Shown in pieces: positions 17,792 to 28,536 of a stretch of 64,000 bases of DNA. Position numbers and translations under genes: made by a program. Numbering within the stretch: position 1 is the stretch's first letter; every line of letters begins with the position of its first letter. The notes under the pieces are model-generated. The model worked only from the letters and a program-made list of their open reading frames with translations. It was not told the DNA's origin and made no database searches. Source of the stretch: Stenotrophomonas sp. VV52. GTDB lineage: Bacteria; Pseudomonadota; Gammaproteobacteria; Xanthomonadales; Xanthomonadaceae. The stretch is from NCBI RefSeq assembly GCF_002893095.1, contig NZ_PKQQ01000014.1, positions 35,004 to 99,003 on the forward strand, written 5' to 3'.

Positions 17792-19483
17792 TTATTTCTT
17801 GGCGGGTGCCGGCACCGGGTCGCTGCCGTGGCGCTTGGTCATCCACCACTGCTGCAGCAGGCCCAGGCCACCGTTGACCACCCAGTACAGGACCAGGCCG
17901 GACGGCATGAAGGCCATCATGACGCCGAAGATCAGCGGCATCATCTGCATCATCTTGGCCTGCATCGGGTCCATGCCCGGGGCCGGGGTCAGCTTCTGCG
18001 TGGCCCACATCACCGCGACGTTGATCACCGGCAGGATGAAGTACGGGTCGCGCGCGGTCAGGTCCTGGATCCAGCCGAACCACGGCGCCTGGCGCAGTTC
18101 CACCGACTCCACCAGTACCCAGTACAGCGCGAAGAAGATCGGCATCTGGATCAGGATCGGCAGGCAGCCGCCCATCGGATTGATCTTTTCCTTCTTGTAC
18201 AGCTCCATCATCGCGGTCTGGAACTTCTGGCGGTCATCGCCATAGCGCTCCTTGAGCTGCGCGATGCGCGGCTGGAAGCGACGCATCTTGGCGCCGCTCT
18301 TGTACTGCGTGGCCGAGAGCGGATACAGCACCAGCTTCAGCAGCACCACCAGGCCCACGATGGCCCAGCCCCAGTTGTTGACGACCTTGTGGACCTGGTT
18401 CAACACCCAGAACAGGCCCTGGCCGATCACGGCCATGATCGAGAAGCGGCTGTAGTCGACGACGCGGTCGAGGCCCGGCACGTCTTCCTTGGCGATCTGG
18501 TTGACCAGCTTCGGACCCACCCACAGGCGCGCCTCGGTGCTGGCCGTGCTGCCCGGGGCCACGGTGAACGCCGGGCCGGTGGCCTGGATCTGGTCGCGAC
18601 CGTCATGCTGGGACAGCTGGTAGTTCGCGGCCTGGTCCTTCTGCGGCACCCACGCGGTGAAGAAGTGGTGCTGCAGCATCGCCACCCAGCCACCGGTGAC
18701 CTGCTGGTTCAGCGGGCCGTCTTCCAGGAAGTCCTTGAACGCACGACGCTGGTACTTGCCGTCGTTGTCGAACCAGGTCGCGCCGTTGAAGCTGAACGAG
18801 TCCGGGTTGGTCATGCTGCGCGAGAGGATGGTCGGGGTACGGTCCAGGGTGCGGTACACGTAGCCGCTCCACGGGGTGGTACCGGCATTGACGACCTCAT
18901 CCTTGACCTTCACCGCGTACTCGTTGCGGTTGACGGTGAAGGTACGGCGGATGGTCACGCCGTTCGGGCCGTTCCATACGAACGGGATCTGCAGCTCGTC
19001 CTGGCCCTTGGCCAGCACGAAGTCCTTCGCATCGCCGACCAGGGTGAAGCCACTGGCTTCCGGCACCGGCATGCTCTTGTCCTGGCTGGTCCAGCCGGTC
19101 ACCGCGCGGTACGGGTGGGCCGGGTCTTCGGTCAGCAGGCGGACCGGCGGGCTGCCTTCGGCCTTGGTCTGCGGGAACTGCAGCAGCTCGGCGTCGAGCA
19201 CGTTGCCGCCATCGAGCACCAGGCGCAGCACGTCGGTGGTCACGGTCACCCGCGGAGCGCCGGCGGCGGCCGGCGCGGTGGCCTGCACGGCCGGGGCGCT
19301 GCCCGGGGCCTGCGGCACGTTGGCGCTGGGCACGGTGCCGGCAGCGCCCGGGACAGTGCCCTGGGTCTGGGCGGCCACCGGGGCGGTCGGGGCCGGCGCG
19401 GACTTGTCGCGCCCCCACTCCATCCACAACAGGATGGCCACCATCAGCCAGGCAACAATCAGGAAAACGCGGGTCTGGTTCAT
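17792..19483 (-). CDS. yidC: Membrane protein insertase YidC
   Basis: A 563-residue inner-membrane insertase. The N-terminal anchor is [20 protein letters not shown], followed by an Ala/Pro/Thr-rich linker, the large periplasmic P1 domain and the conserved membrane core from about residue 350 ([40 protein letters not shown]). The basic C-terminal tail is short. I set the start at ATG 19483, which overlaps the rnpA stop (TGATG); the frame is open upstream only through rnpA. Order rpmH-rnpA-yidC-mnmE is the usual origin-linked arrangement, but no yidD lies between rnpA and yidC here. Confidence 0.97.
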   Translation of the reverse strand: MNQTRVFLIVAWLMVAILLWMEWGRDKSAPAPTAPVAAQTQGTVPGAAGTVPSANVPQAPGSAPAVQATAPAAAGAPRVTVTTDVLRLVLDGGNVLDAELLQFPQTKAEGSPPVRLLTEDPAHPYRAVTGWTSQDKSMPVPEASGFTLVGDAKDFVLAKGQDELQIPFVWNGPNGVTIRRTFTVNRNEYAVKVKDEVVNAGTTPWSGYVYRTLDRTPTILSRSMTNPDSFSFNGATWFDNDGKYQRRAFKDFLEDGPLNQQVTGGWVAMLQHHFFTAWVPQKDQAANYQLSQHDGRDQIQATGPAFTVAPGSTASTEARLWVGPKLVNQIAKEDVPGLDRVVDYSRFSIMAVIGQGLFWVLNQVHKVVNNWGWAIVGLVVLLKLVLYPLSATQYKSGAKMRRFQPRIAQLKERYGDDRQKFQTAMMELYKKEKINPMGGCLPILIQMPIFFALYWVLVESVELRQAPWFGWIQDLTARDPYFILPVINVAVMWATQKLTPAPGMDPMQAKMMQMMPLIFGVMMAFMPSGLVLYWVVNGGLGLLQQWWMTKRHGSDPVPAPAKK

Positions 19484-19962
19484 CAGCGTGCAGGCTCGAC
19501 GGGGCTGGCACCAGGTGCCGGCTCGGACTGGGAAGGGGGTAGCGGCGGCATTGTGCCGTCCGCGCCAGGCATGGGCAATGCGCCCAGCCGGCGCAACAGG
19601 CGCTCGAAGGCCTGGCGGATCTCGGTATTGCTTGCGGTACGGGCCGCGCTGCGGGCTACCACGACGTAATCGCCGGCAGTCATCCACGGTCGCAGGTGGC
19701 GTGTGGCTTCGCGCAGCACACGCTTGATTCGGTTGCGACCCACGGCTCGGGGATCGACTTTGCGCGAAACGGCAAGACCCAGCCTGGCCGGCGTGTCGCT
19801 CTTCAGCCAGTGCAGGGTCATCAGCGGTTCGGACACACGGCGGGCGCCGTCGAAGACCGTTGTATATTCGGCACGCGTACGAACCCGCGCCGAGCGAGGG
19901 AATCGCTTGCGCGGGTCGGAACTGCTCACAGTCAGGATTGCGTCTGCCGCGGGAAGCGGCAT
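19483..19962 (-). CDS. rnpA: Ribonuclease P protein component
   Basis: The protein partner of the RNase P ribozyme, which matures tRNA 5' ends. The RnpA signature is clear: [37 protein letters not shown] and [12 protein letters not shown]. From ATG 19962 it has 159 residues, longer than the usual 115-125 because of about 15 extra N-terminal residues and a Pro-rich C-terminal tail ([20 protein letters not shown]). A TTG at 19971 overlapping the rpmH stop is an alternative start. Its stop overlaps the yidC ATG by one base, so the two are translationally coupled. Confidence 0.93.
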   Translation of the reverse strand: MPLPAADAILTVSSSDPRKRFPRSARVRTRAEYTTVFDGARRVSEPLMTLHWLKSDTPARLGLAVSRKVDPRAVGRNRIKRVLREATRHLRPWMTAGDYVVVARSAARTASNTEIRQAFERLLRRLGALPMPGADGTMPPLPPSQSEPAPGASPVEPAR

Positions 19963-19967
19963 CGCAA

Positions 19968-20108
19968 TCAAGCGCTCAGGACTTTACGGCCCTTGGCGCG
20001 GCGACGCGACAGGATCTTGCGGCCGTCAGCGGTCTTCATACGGGCACGGAAGCCATGGTCGCGCTTACGCTTGAGGTTGCTGGGTTGGAAAGTGCGCTTG
20101 GTGGCCAT
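19968..20108 (-). CDS. rpmH: 50S ribosomal protein L34
   Basis: A 46-residue basic protein beginning [20 protein letters not shown] and ending GRKVLSA, the standard L34 sequence of the large ribosomal subunit. ATG is at 20108. It is the first gene of the rpmH-rnpA-yidC cluster and is divergent from dnaA, as in many gamma-proteobacteria. The stop codon region overlaps the possible TTG start of rnpA. Confidence 0.98.
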   Translation of the reverse strand: MATKRTFQPSNLKRKRDHGFRARMKTADGRKILSRRRAKGRKVLSA

Positions 20109-20359
20109 GCGGGGCCTCTATGAAGGGGACGGAAAGAGCCGGAAAGTCTATAGGGCTACAGATGGCCACGTCAAGCCTGTGTCACTACGGGATTTCATCG
20201 GCCTGTGCAATAGCTGTGGATCATTTTGTGAATAACTTCGGGACAAGCATTCCCGGACCCGGGCGTCGGTGGTAGTCTGCGCCATCCATTCTTTCCCCTT
20301 CCGGCCTGCGCTGCTGCGGTTTTCCACGCGCATGCGCCGGCCCCAGACGATTATTGCCG
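20109..20359. promoter_or_regulatory. rpmH-dnaA divergent promoter region with DnaA-box-like sites
   Basis: About 250 bp between divergent rpmH and dnaA. Two minus-strand DnaA-box-like 9-mers lie close together: TGTGGATCA (20215-20223) and TGTGAATAA (20227-20235), each with one change from TGTGGATAA. They fit autoregulation of dnaA by DnaA, which is established for many bacteria. No promoter hexamers could be assigned with confidence. Confidence 0.65.
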
Positions 20360-21694
20360 ATGGATGCCTGGTCACGTTGTCTCGAACGCCTTGAGGCGGA
20401 GTTCCCGCCCGAAGATGTTCACACCTGGTTGAAGCCGCTGCAGGCCGATCTGCGCGCGGACAGCCTGGTGCTGTATGCCCCGAATGCCTTCATCGTGGAC
20501 CAGGTCCGGTCGCTGTACCTGCCCCGGATCAAGGAACTGATGTTGCATTTCTCCGGTTCGGGCGACGTTTTTCTTGATATCGGGTCGCGTCCGCGCGCCG
20601 TGGAGGCGCAGATCGCGCCAATTTCGACCGTTTCCGCGCCTGCCGCGGCGGCCGAGCCGCTGGTGCCGTTCGCCGGCAACCTGGATTCCCACTACACCTT
20701 CGCCAACTTCGTGGAAGGCCGCAGCAACCAGCTGGGCCTGGCCGCGGCGTTCCAGGCGGCGCAGAAGCCCGGCGACCGTGCGCACAACCCGCTGCTGCTG
20801 TACGGGGGAACCGGCCTGGGCAAGACCCACCTGATGTTCGCCGCCGGCAACGCCATGCGCCAGGCCAATCCGGCCGCCAAGGTGCTGTACCTGCGCTCGG
20901 AGCAGTTCTTCAGCGCGATGATCCGGGCCTTGCAGGAAAAGACCATGGATCAGTTCAAACGCCAGTTCCAGCAGGTGGACGCGCTGCTGATCGACGACAT
21001 CCAGTTCTTCGCCGGCAAGGACCGCACGCAGGAAGAGTTCTTCCACACCTTCAACGCCCTGTTCGACGGCAAGCAGCAGATCATCCTGACCTGCGACCGG
21101 TATCCGCGCGAAGTGGAAGGCCTGGAAGCGCGCCTGAAGTCGCGGCTGGCCTGGGGCCTGTCGGTGGCGATCGAGCCACCGGACTTCGAGACGCGCGCGG
21201 CGATCGTGCTGGCCAAGGCCCGCGAGCGTGGTGCGGAGATTCCCGACGATGTGGCGTTTCTGATTGCCAAGAAGATGCGCTCCAACGTTCGCGACCTCGA
21301 GGGCGCGCTGAATACCCTGACCGCCCGCGCCAACTTCACCGGCCGCGCGATCACCACCGACTTCGCCCAGGAAACCCTGCGCGACCTGCTGCGCGCCCAG
21401 CAGCAGGCGATCAGCATTCCCAACATCCAGAAGACCGTGGCCGACTACTACGGGCTGCAGATCAAGGATCTGCTGTCCAAGCGTCGTACCCGCTCACTGG
21501 CCCGTCCGCGACAGGTCGCCATGGCCCTGACCAAGGAACTCACCGAGCACAGCCTGCCTGAAATCGGCGATGCCTTTGCCGGTCGCGACCACACCACGGT
21601 GCTGCATGCGTGCCGGCAGATCCGGACGTTGATGGAGACCGACGGCAAGTTGCGGGAAGACTGGGACAAGCTGATCCGGAAGTTGAGCGAATGA
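20360..21694 (+). CDS. dnaA: Chromosomal replication initiator protein DnaA
   Basis: A 444-residue AAA+ initiator. Domain I starts [20 protein letters not shown]. The linker domain II is short and Ala-rich. Domain III holds Walker [11 protein letters not shown] (about residues 150-159) and Walker [11 protein letters not shown]. Domain IV carries the DNA-binding signature [14 protein letters not shown] near the C-terminus. ATG 20360 gives the family start; the TTG two codons earlier is unlikely. It is followed by oriC-like DNA and dnaN. Confidence 0.98.
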   Translation: MDAWSRCLERLEAEFPPEDVHTWLKPLQADLRADSLVLYAPNAFIVDQVRSLYLPRIKELMLHFSGSGDVFLDIGSRPRAVEAQIAPISTVSAPAAAAEPLVPFAGNLDSHYTFANFVEGRSNQLGLAAAFQAAQKPGDRAHNPLLLYGGTGLGKTHLMFAAGNAMRQANPAAKVLYLRSEQFFSAMIRALQEKTMDQFKRQFQQVDALLIDDIQFFAGKDRTQEEFFHTFNALFDGKQQIILTCDRYPREVEGLEARLKSRLAWGLSVAIEPPDFETRAAIVLAKARERGAEIPDDVAFLIAKKMRSNVRDLEGALNTLTARANFTGRAITTDFAQETLRDLLRAQQQAISIPNIQKTVADYYGLQIKDLLSKRRTRSLARPRQVAMALTKELTEHSLPEIGDAFAGRDHTTVLHACRQIRTLMETDGKLREDWDKLIRKLSE

Positions 21695-21762
21695 TGCACG
21701 CACGCCACCCAAGCGTCATCGCATAAAACGGTGCAAAATCCGGGTGTAAGCGAGGGACAGGT

Positions 21763-21771
21763 TGTGGATAA
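21763..21771 (-). promoter_or_regulatory. DnaA box (perfect)
   Basis: TGTGGATAA, the reverse complement of TTATCCACA, in the dnaA-dnaN intergenic region. Confidence 0.85.
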
Positions 21772-21797
21772 AAACGACGTTTGAGCCGGGCCTATTT

Positions 21798-21806
21798 TTA
21801 TCCACA
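21798..21806 (+). promoter_or_regulatory. DnaA box (perfect)
   Basis: TTATCCACA, 26 bp from the first box and in opposite orientation, preceded by a T-run. Confidence 0.85.
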
Positions 21807-21970
21807 GCTTTCCCCACCCCTTGGGGGGCAGTAGTGCAGAGAGTTTCAAGGCTATAAAGTTCTTTATTTACAAAGACTTAGCTATGTTTTCCAGCGATTC
21901 TGGCGCTACCAGCACCACCAAGCTTTTGATTTATTCCACATTTTTTTAAAGCATAGGGGCACGGAACCAC

Positions 21971-23071
21971 ATGCGTTTCACACTGCAGCGCGAAGCCTTT
22001 CTCAAGCCGTTGGCACAAGTCGTCAACGTGGTCGAACGCCGCCAGACCTTGCCGGTTCTGGCTAATTTCCTGGTCCAGGTCCAGAACGGCCAGCTTTCGC
22101 TGACCGGTACCGACCTGGAAGTGGAGATGGTGTCGCGGATCGCGGTGGAAGATGCCCAGGACGGCGAGACCACCATCCCGGCACGCAAGCTGTTCGAGAT
22201 CATCCGCGCCCTGCCCGATGGCAGCCGGATCACCGTCTCGCAGAGCGGCGACAAGATCACCGTCCAGGCCGGGCGCAGCCGTTTCACCCTGGCAACCCTG
22301 CCGGCCAACGACTTCCCGTCGGTGGACGAAGTGGAAGCCACCGAGCGCGTTGCGATTGGCGAGGCGACCCTGAAGGAGCTGATCGAACGCACCGCGTTTG
22401 CGATGGCCCAGCAGGACGTCCGCTACTACCTCAACGGTCTGCTGTTCGACCTGCGCGGTGATGCCCTGCGCACCGTGGCCACCGACGGCCATCGCCTGGC
22501 GCTGTGCGAAACCGACCTGGAGAAGGCCAGTGGCGCCAAGCGTCAGATCATCGTGCCGCGCAAGGGCGTGACCGAGCTGCAGCGCCTGCTGGAAAGCGGC
22601 GATCGCGAGATCGAACTGGAAGTCGGCCGCAGCCACGTGCGGGTCAAGCGCGACGATGTGACCTTTACCTCCAAGCTGATCGACGGCCGTTTCCCGGATT
22701 ACGAGGCCGTGATCCCGATCGGCGCCGACCGCGAAGTGAAGGTGGATCGCGAAGCCCTGCGCGCCTCGCTGCAGCGCGCCGCGATCCTGTCCAACGAGAA
22801 GTACCGCGGCATCCGCGTGGAAGTCTCGCCGGGCAACCTCAAGATCAGCGCGCACAACCCGGAGCAGGAAGAAGCCCAGGAAGAGATCGAAGCGGACACC
22901 ACCGTCAGCGATCTGGCCATCGGCTTCAATGTGAACTACCTGCTGGACGCCCTGTCTGCCCTGCGCGACGAACATGTGGTCATCCAGCTGCGCGATTCGA
23001 ACTCCTCGGCCCTGGTGCGTGAAGCCAGCAGCGAGAAGTCGCGTCACGTGGTGATGCCGCTGCGCCTCTGA
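21971..23071 (+). CDS. dnaN: DNA polymerase III sliding clamp (beta subunit)
   Basis: A 366-residue ring-forming clamp, the normal length. The N-terminus MRFTLQREAFLKPLAQVVNV and the central ATDGHRLALCE motif are typical, and the C-terminus SRHVVMPLRL matches the family MPMRL-type end. It dimerises around DNA and tethers Pol III and many repair factors. It lies in the dnaA-dnaN-recF-gyrB order and is followed at once by a parS-like site and a terminator. Confidence 0.98.
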   Translation: MRFTLQREAFLKPLAQVVNVVERRQTLPVLANFLVQVQNGQLSLTGTDLEVEMVSRIAVEDAQDGETTIPARKLFEIIRALPDGSRITVSQSGDKITVQAGRSRFTLATLPANDFPSVDEVEATERVAIGEATLKELIERTAFAMAQQDVRYYLNGLLFDLRGDALRTVATDGHRLALCETDLEKASGAKRQIIVPRKGVTELQRLLESGDREIELEVGRSHVRVKRDDVTFTSKLIDGRFPDYEAVIPIGADREVKVDREALRASLQRAAILSNEKYRGIRVEVSPGNLKISAHNPEQEEAQEEIEADTTVSDLAIGFNVNYLLDALSALRDEHVVIQLRDSNSSALVREASSEKSRHVVMPLRL

Positions 23072-23073
23072 CC

Positions 23074-23089
23074 TGTTCCACGTGGAACA
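23074..23089. promoter_or_regulatory. parS-like centromere site
   Basis: The perfect 16-bp palindrome TGTTCCACGTGGAACA begins 3 bp after the dnaN stop codon. It matches the parS class bound by chromosomal ParB (consensus TGTTNCACGTGAAACA; P. aeruginosa uses TGTTCCACGTGGAAC). Confidence 0.88.
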
Positions 23090-23100
23090 GCGTTGAAAGA

Positions 23101-23128
23101 AACCCGGCCGAGTGCCGGGTTTTTTTTT
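23101..23128 (+). terminator. Intrinsic terminator after dnaN
   Basis: AACCCGGC - CGAGT - GCCGGGTT followed by a run of T residues; a strong stem with a U-tract, 30 bp after the dnaN stop. Confidence 0.92.
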
Positions 23129-23135
23129 GCCAGCA

Positions 23136-23151
23136 CGTTCCACGTGGAGCA
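23136..23151. promoter_or_regulatory. Degenerate parS-like site
   Basis: CGTTCCACGTGGAGCA differs at two of 16 positions from the perfect copy 62 bp upstream and keeps the CCACGTGG core. Confidence 0.6.
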
Positions 23152-23185
23152 TCGCCGCCCAGGCACGAGCCACGAGCCATCTAGC

Positions 23186-23207
23186 GTAGAGACACGCCAC
23201 GCGTGTC
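23186..23207. repeat. SMAG-like REP element
   Basis: GTAG followed by AGACACGCCACGCGTGTCT, an imperfect palindrome with the GTAG end that defines the family. Confidence 0.8.
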
Positions 23208-23236
23208 TGGCTCTCAACGTCAGAAAGCGCACCCCG

Positions 23237-23259
23237 GTGGAGCCACGCCCTGCGTGGCT
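23237..23259. repeat. SMAG-like REP element, AGCCACGC subtype
   Basis: GGTGG followed by AGCCACGCCCTGCGTGGCT, a second stem type that also occurs at 23821. Confidence 0.7.
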
Positions 23260-23293
23260 GCCCTTCCCGCTTTGGGTTGCCTGGTCCAACGCA

Positions 23294-23315
23294 GACACGC
23301 ATGGCGTGTCCCTAC
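23294..23315. repeat. SMAG-like REP element
   Basis: GACACGCATGGCGTGTC followed by CCTAC; same core as at 5674. Confidence 0.82.
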
Positions 23316-23509
23316 GCGTGGTCTTCGCGGTGCGGGTTTTTCAAACCCTTGGATCACAGCTCTATGCTTTAAAAACTGTATATAAATCTAAAGCTAGGTG
23401 GTGATGGTAGGGCCAGATTTGGTTGAAAACTACCTCATCTTGTTGAATGTAAAGGGAAATACAGGGCTGAAACCCCCTGTAAAAAGGCCCCTGAAGGTGA
23501 GGGTCAGCC

Positions 23510-23577
23510 TGTGGATATGTTTCAGGCGCGGATTTGGCGGACTTTTTATCCACAACCTGCCCAGCGCTTGTGCATAA
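23510..23577. promoter_or_regulatory. DnaA-box cluster upstream of recF
   Basis: Three sites lie within 68 bp: TGTGGATAT (23510-23518, minus, one change), the perfect TTATCCACA (23546-23554, plus) and TGTGCATAA (23569-23577, minus, one change). The A/T-rich segment at 23361-23394 lies about 115 bp upstream. Confidence 0.72.
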
Positions 23578-23660
23578 GTCATACAGGCCGCGTGTGGGTA
23601 AGTCGAACCGCATTGTGCTGGATGTTTCACGATCTGTGGAACCTGGCCGGGGCGTGGCTC

Positions 23661-23782
23661 GCAGATTTCAAAGAATGTGGTCCTTGGATCAACCGATGTC
23701 CTTCCCAGCGGCCTGGTAGAGCCTGAAATTCTTTGAAATCTGCAAGGCAGAGGCCCTGCCCATCCTCCAGATTTCAAAGAAT
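23661..23782. repeat. Three copies of AGATTTCAAAGAAT, the middle one inverted
   Basis: Copies are at 23663-23676 (plus, preceded by GC), 23728-23741 (reverse complement, also with the flanking GC) and 23769-23782 (plus). The spacing is about 50 and 27 bp. I recognise no protein that binds this sequence. Confidence 0.8.
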
Positions 23783-23791
23783 TCCGGGTCG

Positions 23792-23811
23792 GTGCACGCC
23801 ATGCGTGTCCG
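23792..23811. repeat. SMAG-like REP element (partial)
   Basis: GTGCACGCCATGCGTGTCC, a degenerate copy of the GACACGC/GCGTGTC palindrome. Confidence 0.55.
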
Positions 23812-23820
23812 GTGAAGAGC

Positions 23821-23843
23821 AGCCACGCAGGGCGTGGCTCTAC
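23821..23843. repeat. SMAG-like REP element, AGCCACGC subtype
   Basis: AGCCACGCAGGGCGTGGCT followed by CTACC; an inverted partner in type to the copy at 23237. Confidence 0.75.
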
Positions 23844-23872
23844 CGGTCGGTATGGATTTGGTCGGGAAGGCA

Positions 23873-23894
23873 GACACGCATGGCGTGCCTCTAC
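23873..23894. repeat. SMAG-like REP element next to the recF start
   Basis: GACACGCATGGCGTGCC followed by TCTAC, ending 9 bp before the recF ATG, so it lies in the leader of the recF mRNA. Confidence 0.78.
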
Positions 23895-23903
23895 AATGGC
23901 GGG

Positions 23904-25001
23904 ATGCATATTCGCCGTCTTTCCCTCCACAACGTTCGTCGCTTCGACAGCGTGGAACTTGCTCCACAACCCGGCATCAACCTGATTACGGGCGACAACG
24001 GCGCCGGGAAGACCAGCGTGCTCGAGGCCCTGCATGTGATGGCCTATGGCCGGAGTTTCCGAGGACGAGTGCGCGATGGCCTGGTGCGACACGGGCTGGA
24101 GGCGCTGGATGTGTTCGTCGAGTGGGATGAACAACGCGGTGGCGCCGAGTCCCCCACCCGCCGCAAGGCCGGCCTGCGGCATAGCGGCCAGGATTGGAAA
24201 GGCCGGCTGGATGGCGAAGACGTCGCCCAGTTGGGAAATCTGTGTGCAGCGCTGGCAGTGGTGACGTTCGAGCCTGGCAGCCACGCACTGGTGAGTGGCG
24301 GCGGTGAACCACGTCGCCGCTTCCTCGATTGGGGACTGTTCCACGTGGAACCAGACTTCCTGGCGTTGTGGCGGCGCTACTCGCGCGCGCTCAAACAGCG
24401 CAACGCCCTGCTCAAGCAAGGTGGGCACCCGCACGCGCTCGATGCCTGGGACCACGAGCTCGCCGAGGCGGGCGAACCGCTCACCAGCCGCCGCCAGCAC
24501 TATCTGGACAGACTGCAGGACCGTGCGGTCAGCCTGGCGCAGGACCTGGCGCCGAATCTGGGTATCCAGTCGCTCAACCTCAGCCCAGGCTGGCGCAAGC
24601 AGGACCTGTCCCTGTCCGACGCGCTGCTGCTGGCGCGCGACCGGGATCGCCTGGCGGGTTACACCTCGGTCGGTCCGCACCGCGCAGACTGGAGCGTGGG
24701 CTTTGCGAGCATCCCGGGCCGCGACGCGCTATCGCGTGGGCAGGCCAAACTCACCGCCCTCACCTGCCTGCTGGCCCAAGCCGAGGATTACGCCGAGCAG
24801 CGCGGGGAATGGCCGGTGATTGCACTGGACGACATCGCGTCCGAGCTCGACCGCACCCACCAGGCCCGGGTACTGGACCGTCTGCGGACCGGCCCGGCGC
24901 AGATCTTCATCACCGCCACCGAAACTCCGGCAGCACTCGAAGGCGGCACCGACATCACCCGGTTCCACGTGGAACATGGGCAGGTTCTGCCTGTGCCATA
25001 G
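23904..25001 (+). CDS. recF: DNA replication and repair protein RecF
   Basis: A 365-residue SMC-like ATPase that loads RecA at gaps with RecO and RecR. Walker A is TGDNGAGKTS (about residues 29-38), the signature region is ALSRGQAKLTALTCLLAQAE, and Walker B is VIALDDIASELD. ATG 23904 starts MHIRRLSLHNVRRFDSVELA; an upstream open extension crosses REP repeats and is rejected. Two parS-like palindromes are embedded in the gene, each read as Phe-His-Val-Glu. Confidence 0.97.
   Translation: MHIRRLSLHNVRRFDSVELAPQPGINLITGDNGAGKTSVLEALHVMAYGRSFRGRVRDGLVRHGLEALDVFVEWDEQRGGAESPTRRKAGLRHSGQDWKGRLDGEDVAQLGNLCAALAVVTFEPGSHALVSGGGEPRRRFLDWGLFHVEPDFLALWRRYSRALKQRNALLKQGGHPHALDAWDHELAEAGEPLTSRRQHYLDRLQDRAVSLAQDLAPNLGIQSLNLSPGWRKQDLSLSDALLLARDRDRLAGYTSVGPHRADWSVGFASIPGRDALSRGQAKLTALTCLLAQAEDYAEQRGEWPVIALDDIASELDRTHQARVLDRLRTGPAQIFITATETPAALEGGTDITRFHVEHGQVLPVP
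24337..24352. promoter_or_regulatory. parS-like site inside recF
   Basis: TGTTCCACGTGGAACC matches the P. aeruginosa-type parS consensus; it encodes L-F-H-V-E in recF. Confidence 0.82.
24961..24976. promoter_or_regulatory. parS-like site at the end of recF
   Basis: GGTTCCACGTGGAACA, one change from the perfect palindrome at 23074; it encodes R-F-H-V-E-H, 26 bp before the recF stop. Confidence 0.82.
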
Positions 25002-25035
25002 TGCGGGCAGGGGCGGAAGCGCCCGGCTGGTATAA

Positions 25036-27573
<2,538 letters not shown>

Positions 27574-27646
27574 CACAATCGGGCCAGGGCCGGCCGGTTG
27601 CGACCTGCAACCGGCCCGGCTGCCGCCTCTTGCTGCCAGGAACCCG

Positions 27647-28486
27647 ATGTCCGCTACCGCCCCGGCGTCCACGACGCCTCCGCTGCCCCCCGCCGTTCCC
27701 AAGGCGCCTCAACGGAAGCCCGGTTCCCCGATCGCGGGGTTCCTGATCGATCTCGGCATCGGCACGCTCGCCCTGCTCGGGTTGAGCATGGCCAGCGGCC
27801 TGCTGTGGGGCATGTACCGCGCGATCATCGTAGTGCGCGACACCGGCGCGCAGCCGGCCGAAGCGCTCGCCCAGCACGTGGGCCAGCCGGGCGCACTCGC
27901 GCAGATCCTGATGGCCCTGTTCGCCACCGGTGGCGCTGCGGTATTCCTGTACTTCCTGCGCCGACGCGCCGACGCCGCAGAACGCAGCGCCTCGTTCCAG
28001 GCCGCGCGCCGTCCTTCGACCTGGGGCTGGACCCTGCTGGTAGCGGCGTGCGTGGTGATCGGCAGCAATGGCATTGCCTGGCTGGCCCGGCAGGCGGGCA
28101 TCGAACCGGTGCCCACCAACCTGGCCCTGATGGAACAGGCGCTCGCCCGATTCCCCTGGTTCCTGGCCCTGTTCGCCATCGTGCTGGCACCGGCCTACGA
28201 AGAGCTGCTGTTCCGCCGCGTGCTGTTCGGCCGTCTGTGGAAGGCCGGCCGGCCATGGCTGGGCATGCTGCTCAGCAGCCTGGCTTTCGCATTGGTCCAT
28301 GAAGTGCCCGGCACCAGCGCCAACGGCCCGTGGGAAATCGCCCAGCTGTGGCTGGTGTACGGCGGCATGGGCGCGGCATTTGCCTGGCTTTACCAGCGCA
28401 CCGGCACCTTGTGGGCGCCGATCGTCGCGCACGCGCTGAACAACGCGATCGCCCTGGCTGCATTGGTTTTCCTGGGCATCCACTGA
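27647..28486 (+). CDS. CPBP-family intramembrane glutamic endopeptidase
   Basis: A 279-residue membrane protein with about seven or eight helices. CPBP (Abi/CAAX protease-like) motifs are present: motif 1 EELLFRRVLFG (about residues 184-194), motif 2 LAFALVHEV and motif 3 HALNNAIAL near the C-terminus. The family includes Rce1-type proteases and some bacteriocin-immunity proteins; most bacterial members have no known substrate. ATG 27647 begins a Pro/Ala-rich cytosolic leader before the first helix. A GC-rich inverted repeat at about 27588-27620 lies between gyrB and this gene. Confidence 0.88.
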   Translation: MSATAPASTTPPLPPAVPKAPQRKPGSPIAGFLIDLGIGTLALLGLSMASGLLWGMYRAIIVVRDTGAQPAEALAQHVGQPGALAQILMALFATGGAAVFLYFLRRRADAAERSASFQAARRPSTWGWTLLVAACVVIGSNGIAWLARQAGIEPVPTNLALMEQALARFPWFLALFAIVLAPAYEELLFRRVLFGRLWKAGRPWLGMLLSSLAFALVHEVPGTSANGPWEIAQLWLVYGGMGAAFAWLYQRTGTLWAPIVAHALNNAIALAALVFLGIH

Positions 28487-28536
28487 CCTCTCGCCGGCTT
28501 GACGAAACCTTACGTACAGTCGGCCACACTGCTGAC

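Larger units (their letters stand above)
21695..21970. other. Probable oriC (dnaA-dnaN intergenic region)
   Basis: A 276-bp region between dnaA and dnaN. It has two perfect DnaA boxes, TGTGGATAA (21763-21771, minus) and TTATCCACA (21798-21806, plus), and a near match TTATTCCACA at 21931-21940. An A/T-rich stretch at about 21846-21955 stands out in this GC-rich genome and would serve as the unwinding element. This matches the usual oriC place in Xanthomonadaceae (established knowledge); function is inferred. Confidence 0.85.
23090..23903. other. dnaN-recF intergenic region: second DnaA-box cluster, REPs, parS, short repeats
   Basis: An 814-bp region with no supportable gene, unusually long for the dnaN-recF gap. 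It contains a terminator, a parS variant, SMAG-like palindromes, an A/T-rich segment (about 23361-23394), a set of DnaA boxes (23510-23577) and three copies of a 14-bp sequence AGATTTCAAAGAAT. It should also hold the recF promoter. It may be part of a composite origin (inference). Confidence 0.7.

Noticed and set aside
14767..17877. 1036-codon open frame opposite mnmE and the lipoprotein gene
   Set aside because: The same GC-driven artefact; the real genes have clear motifs on the minus strand.
27588..27620. GC-rich inverted repeat after gyrB as a terminator
   Set aside because: The stem is strong but no T-run follows, so a terminator call is not supported.
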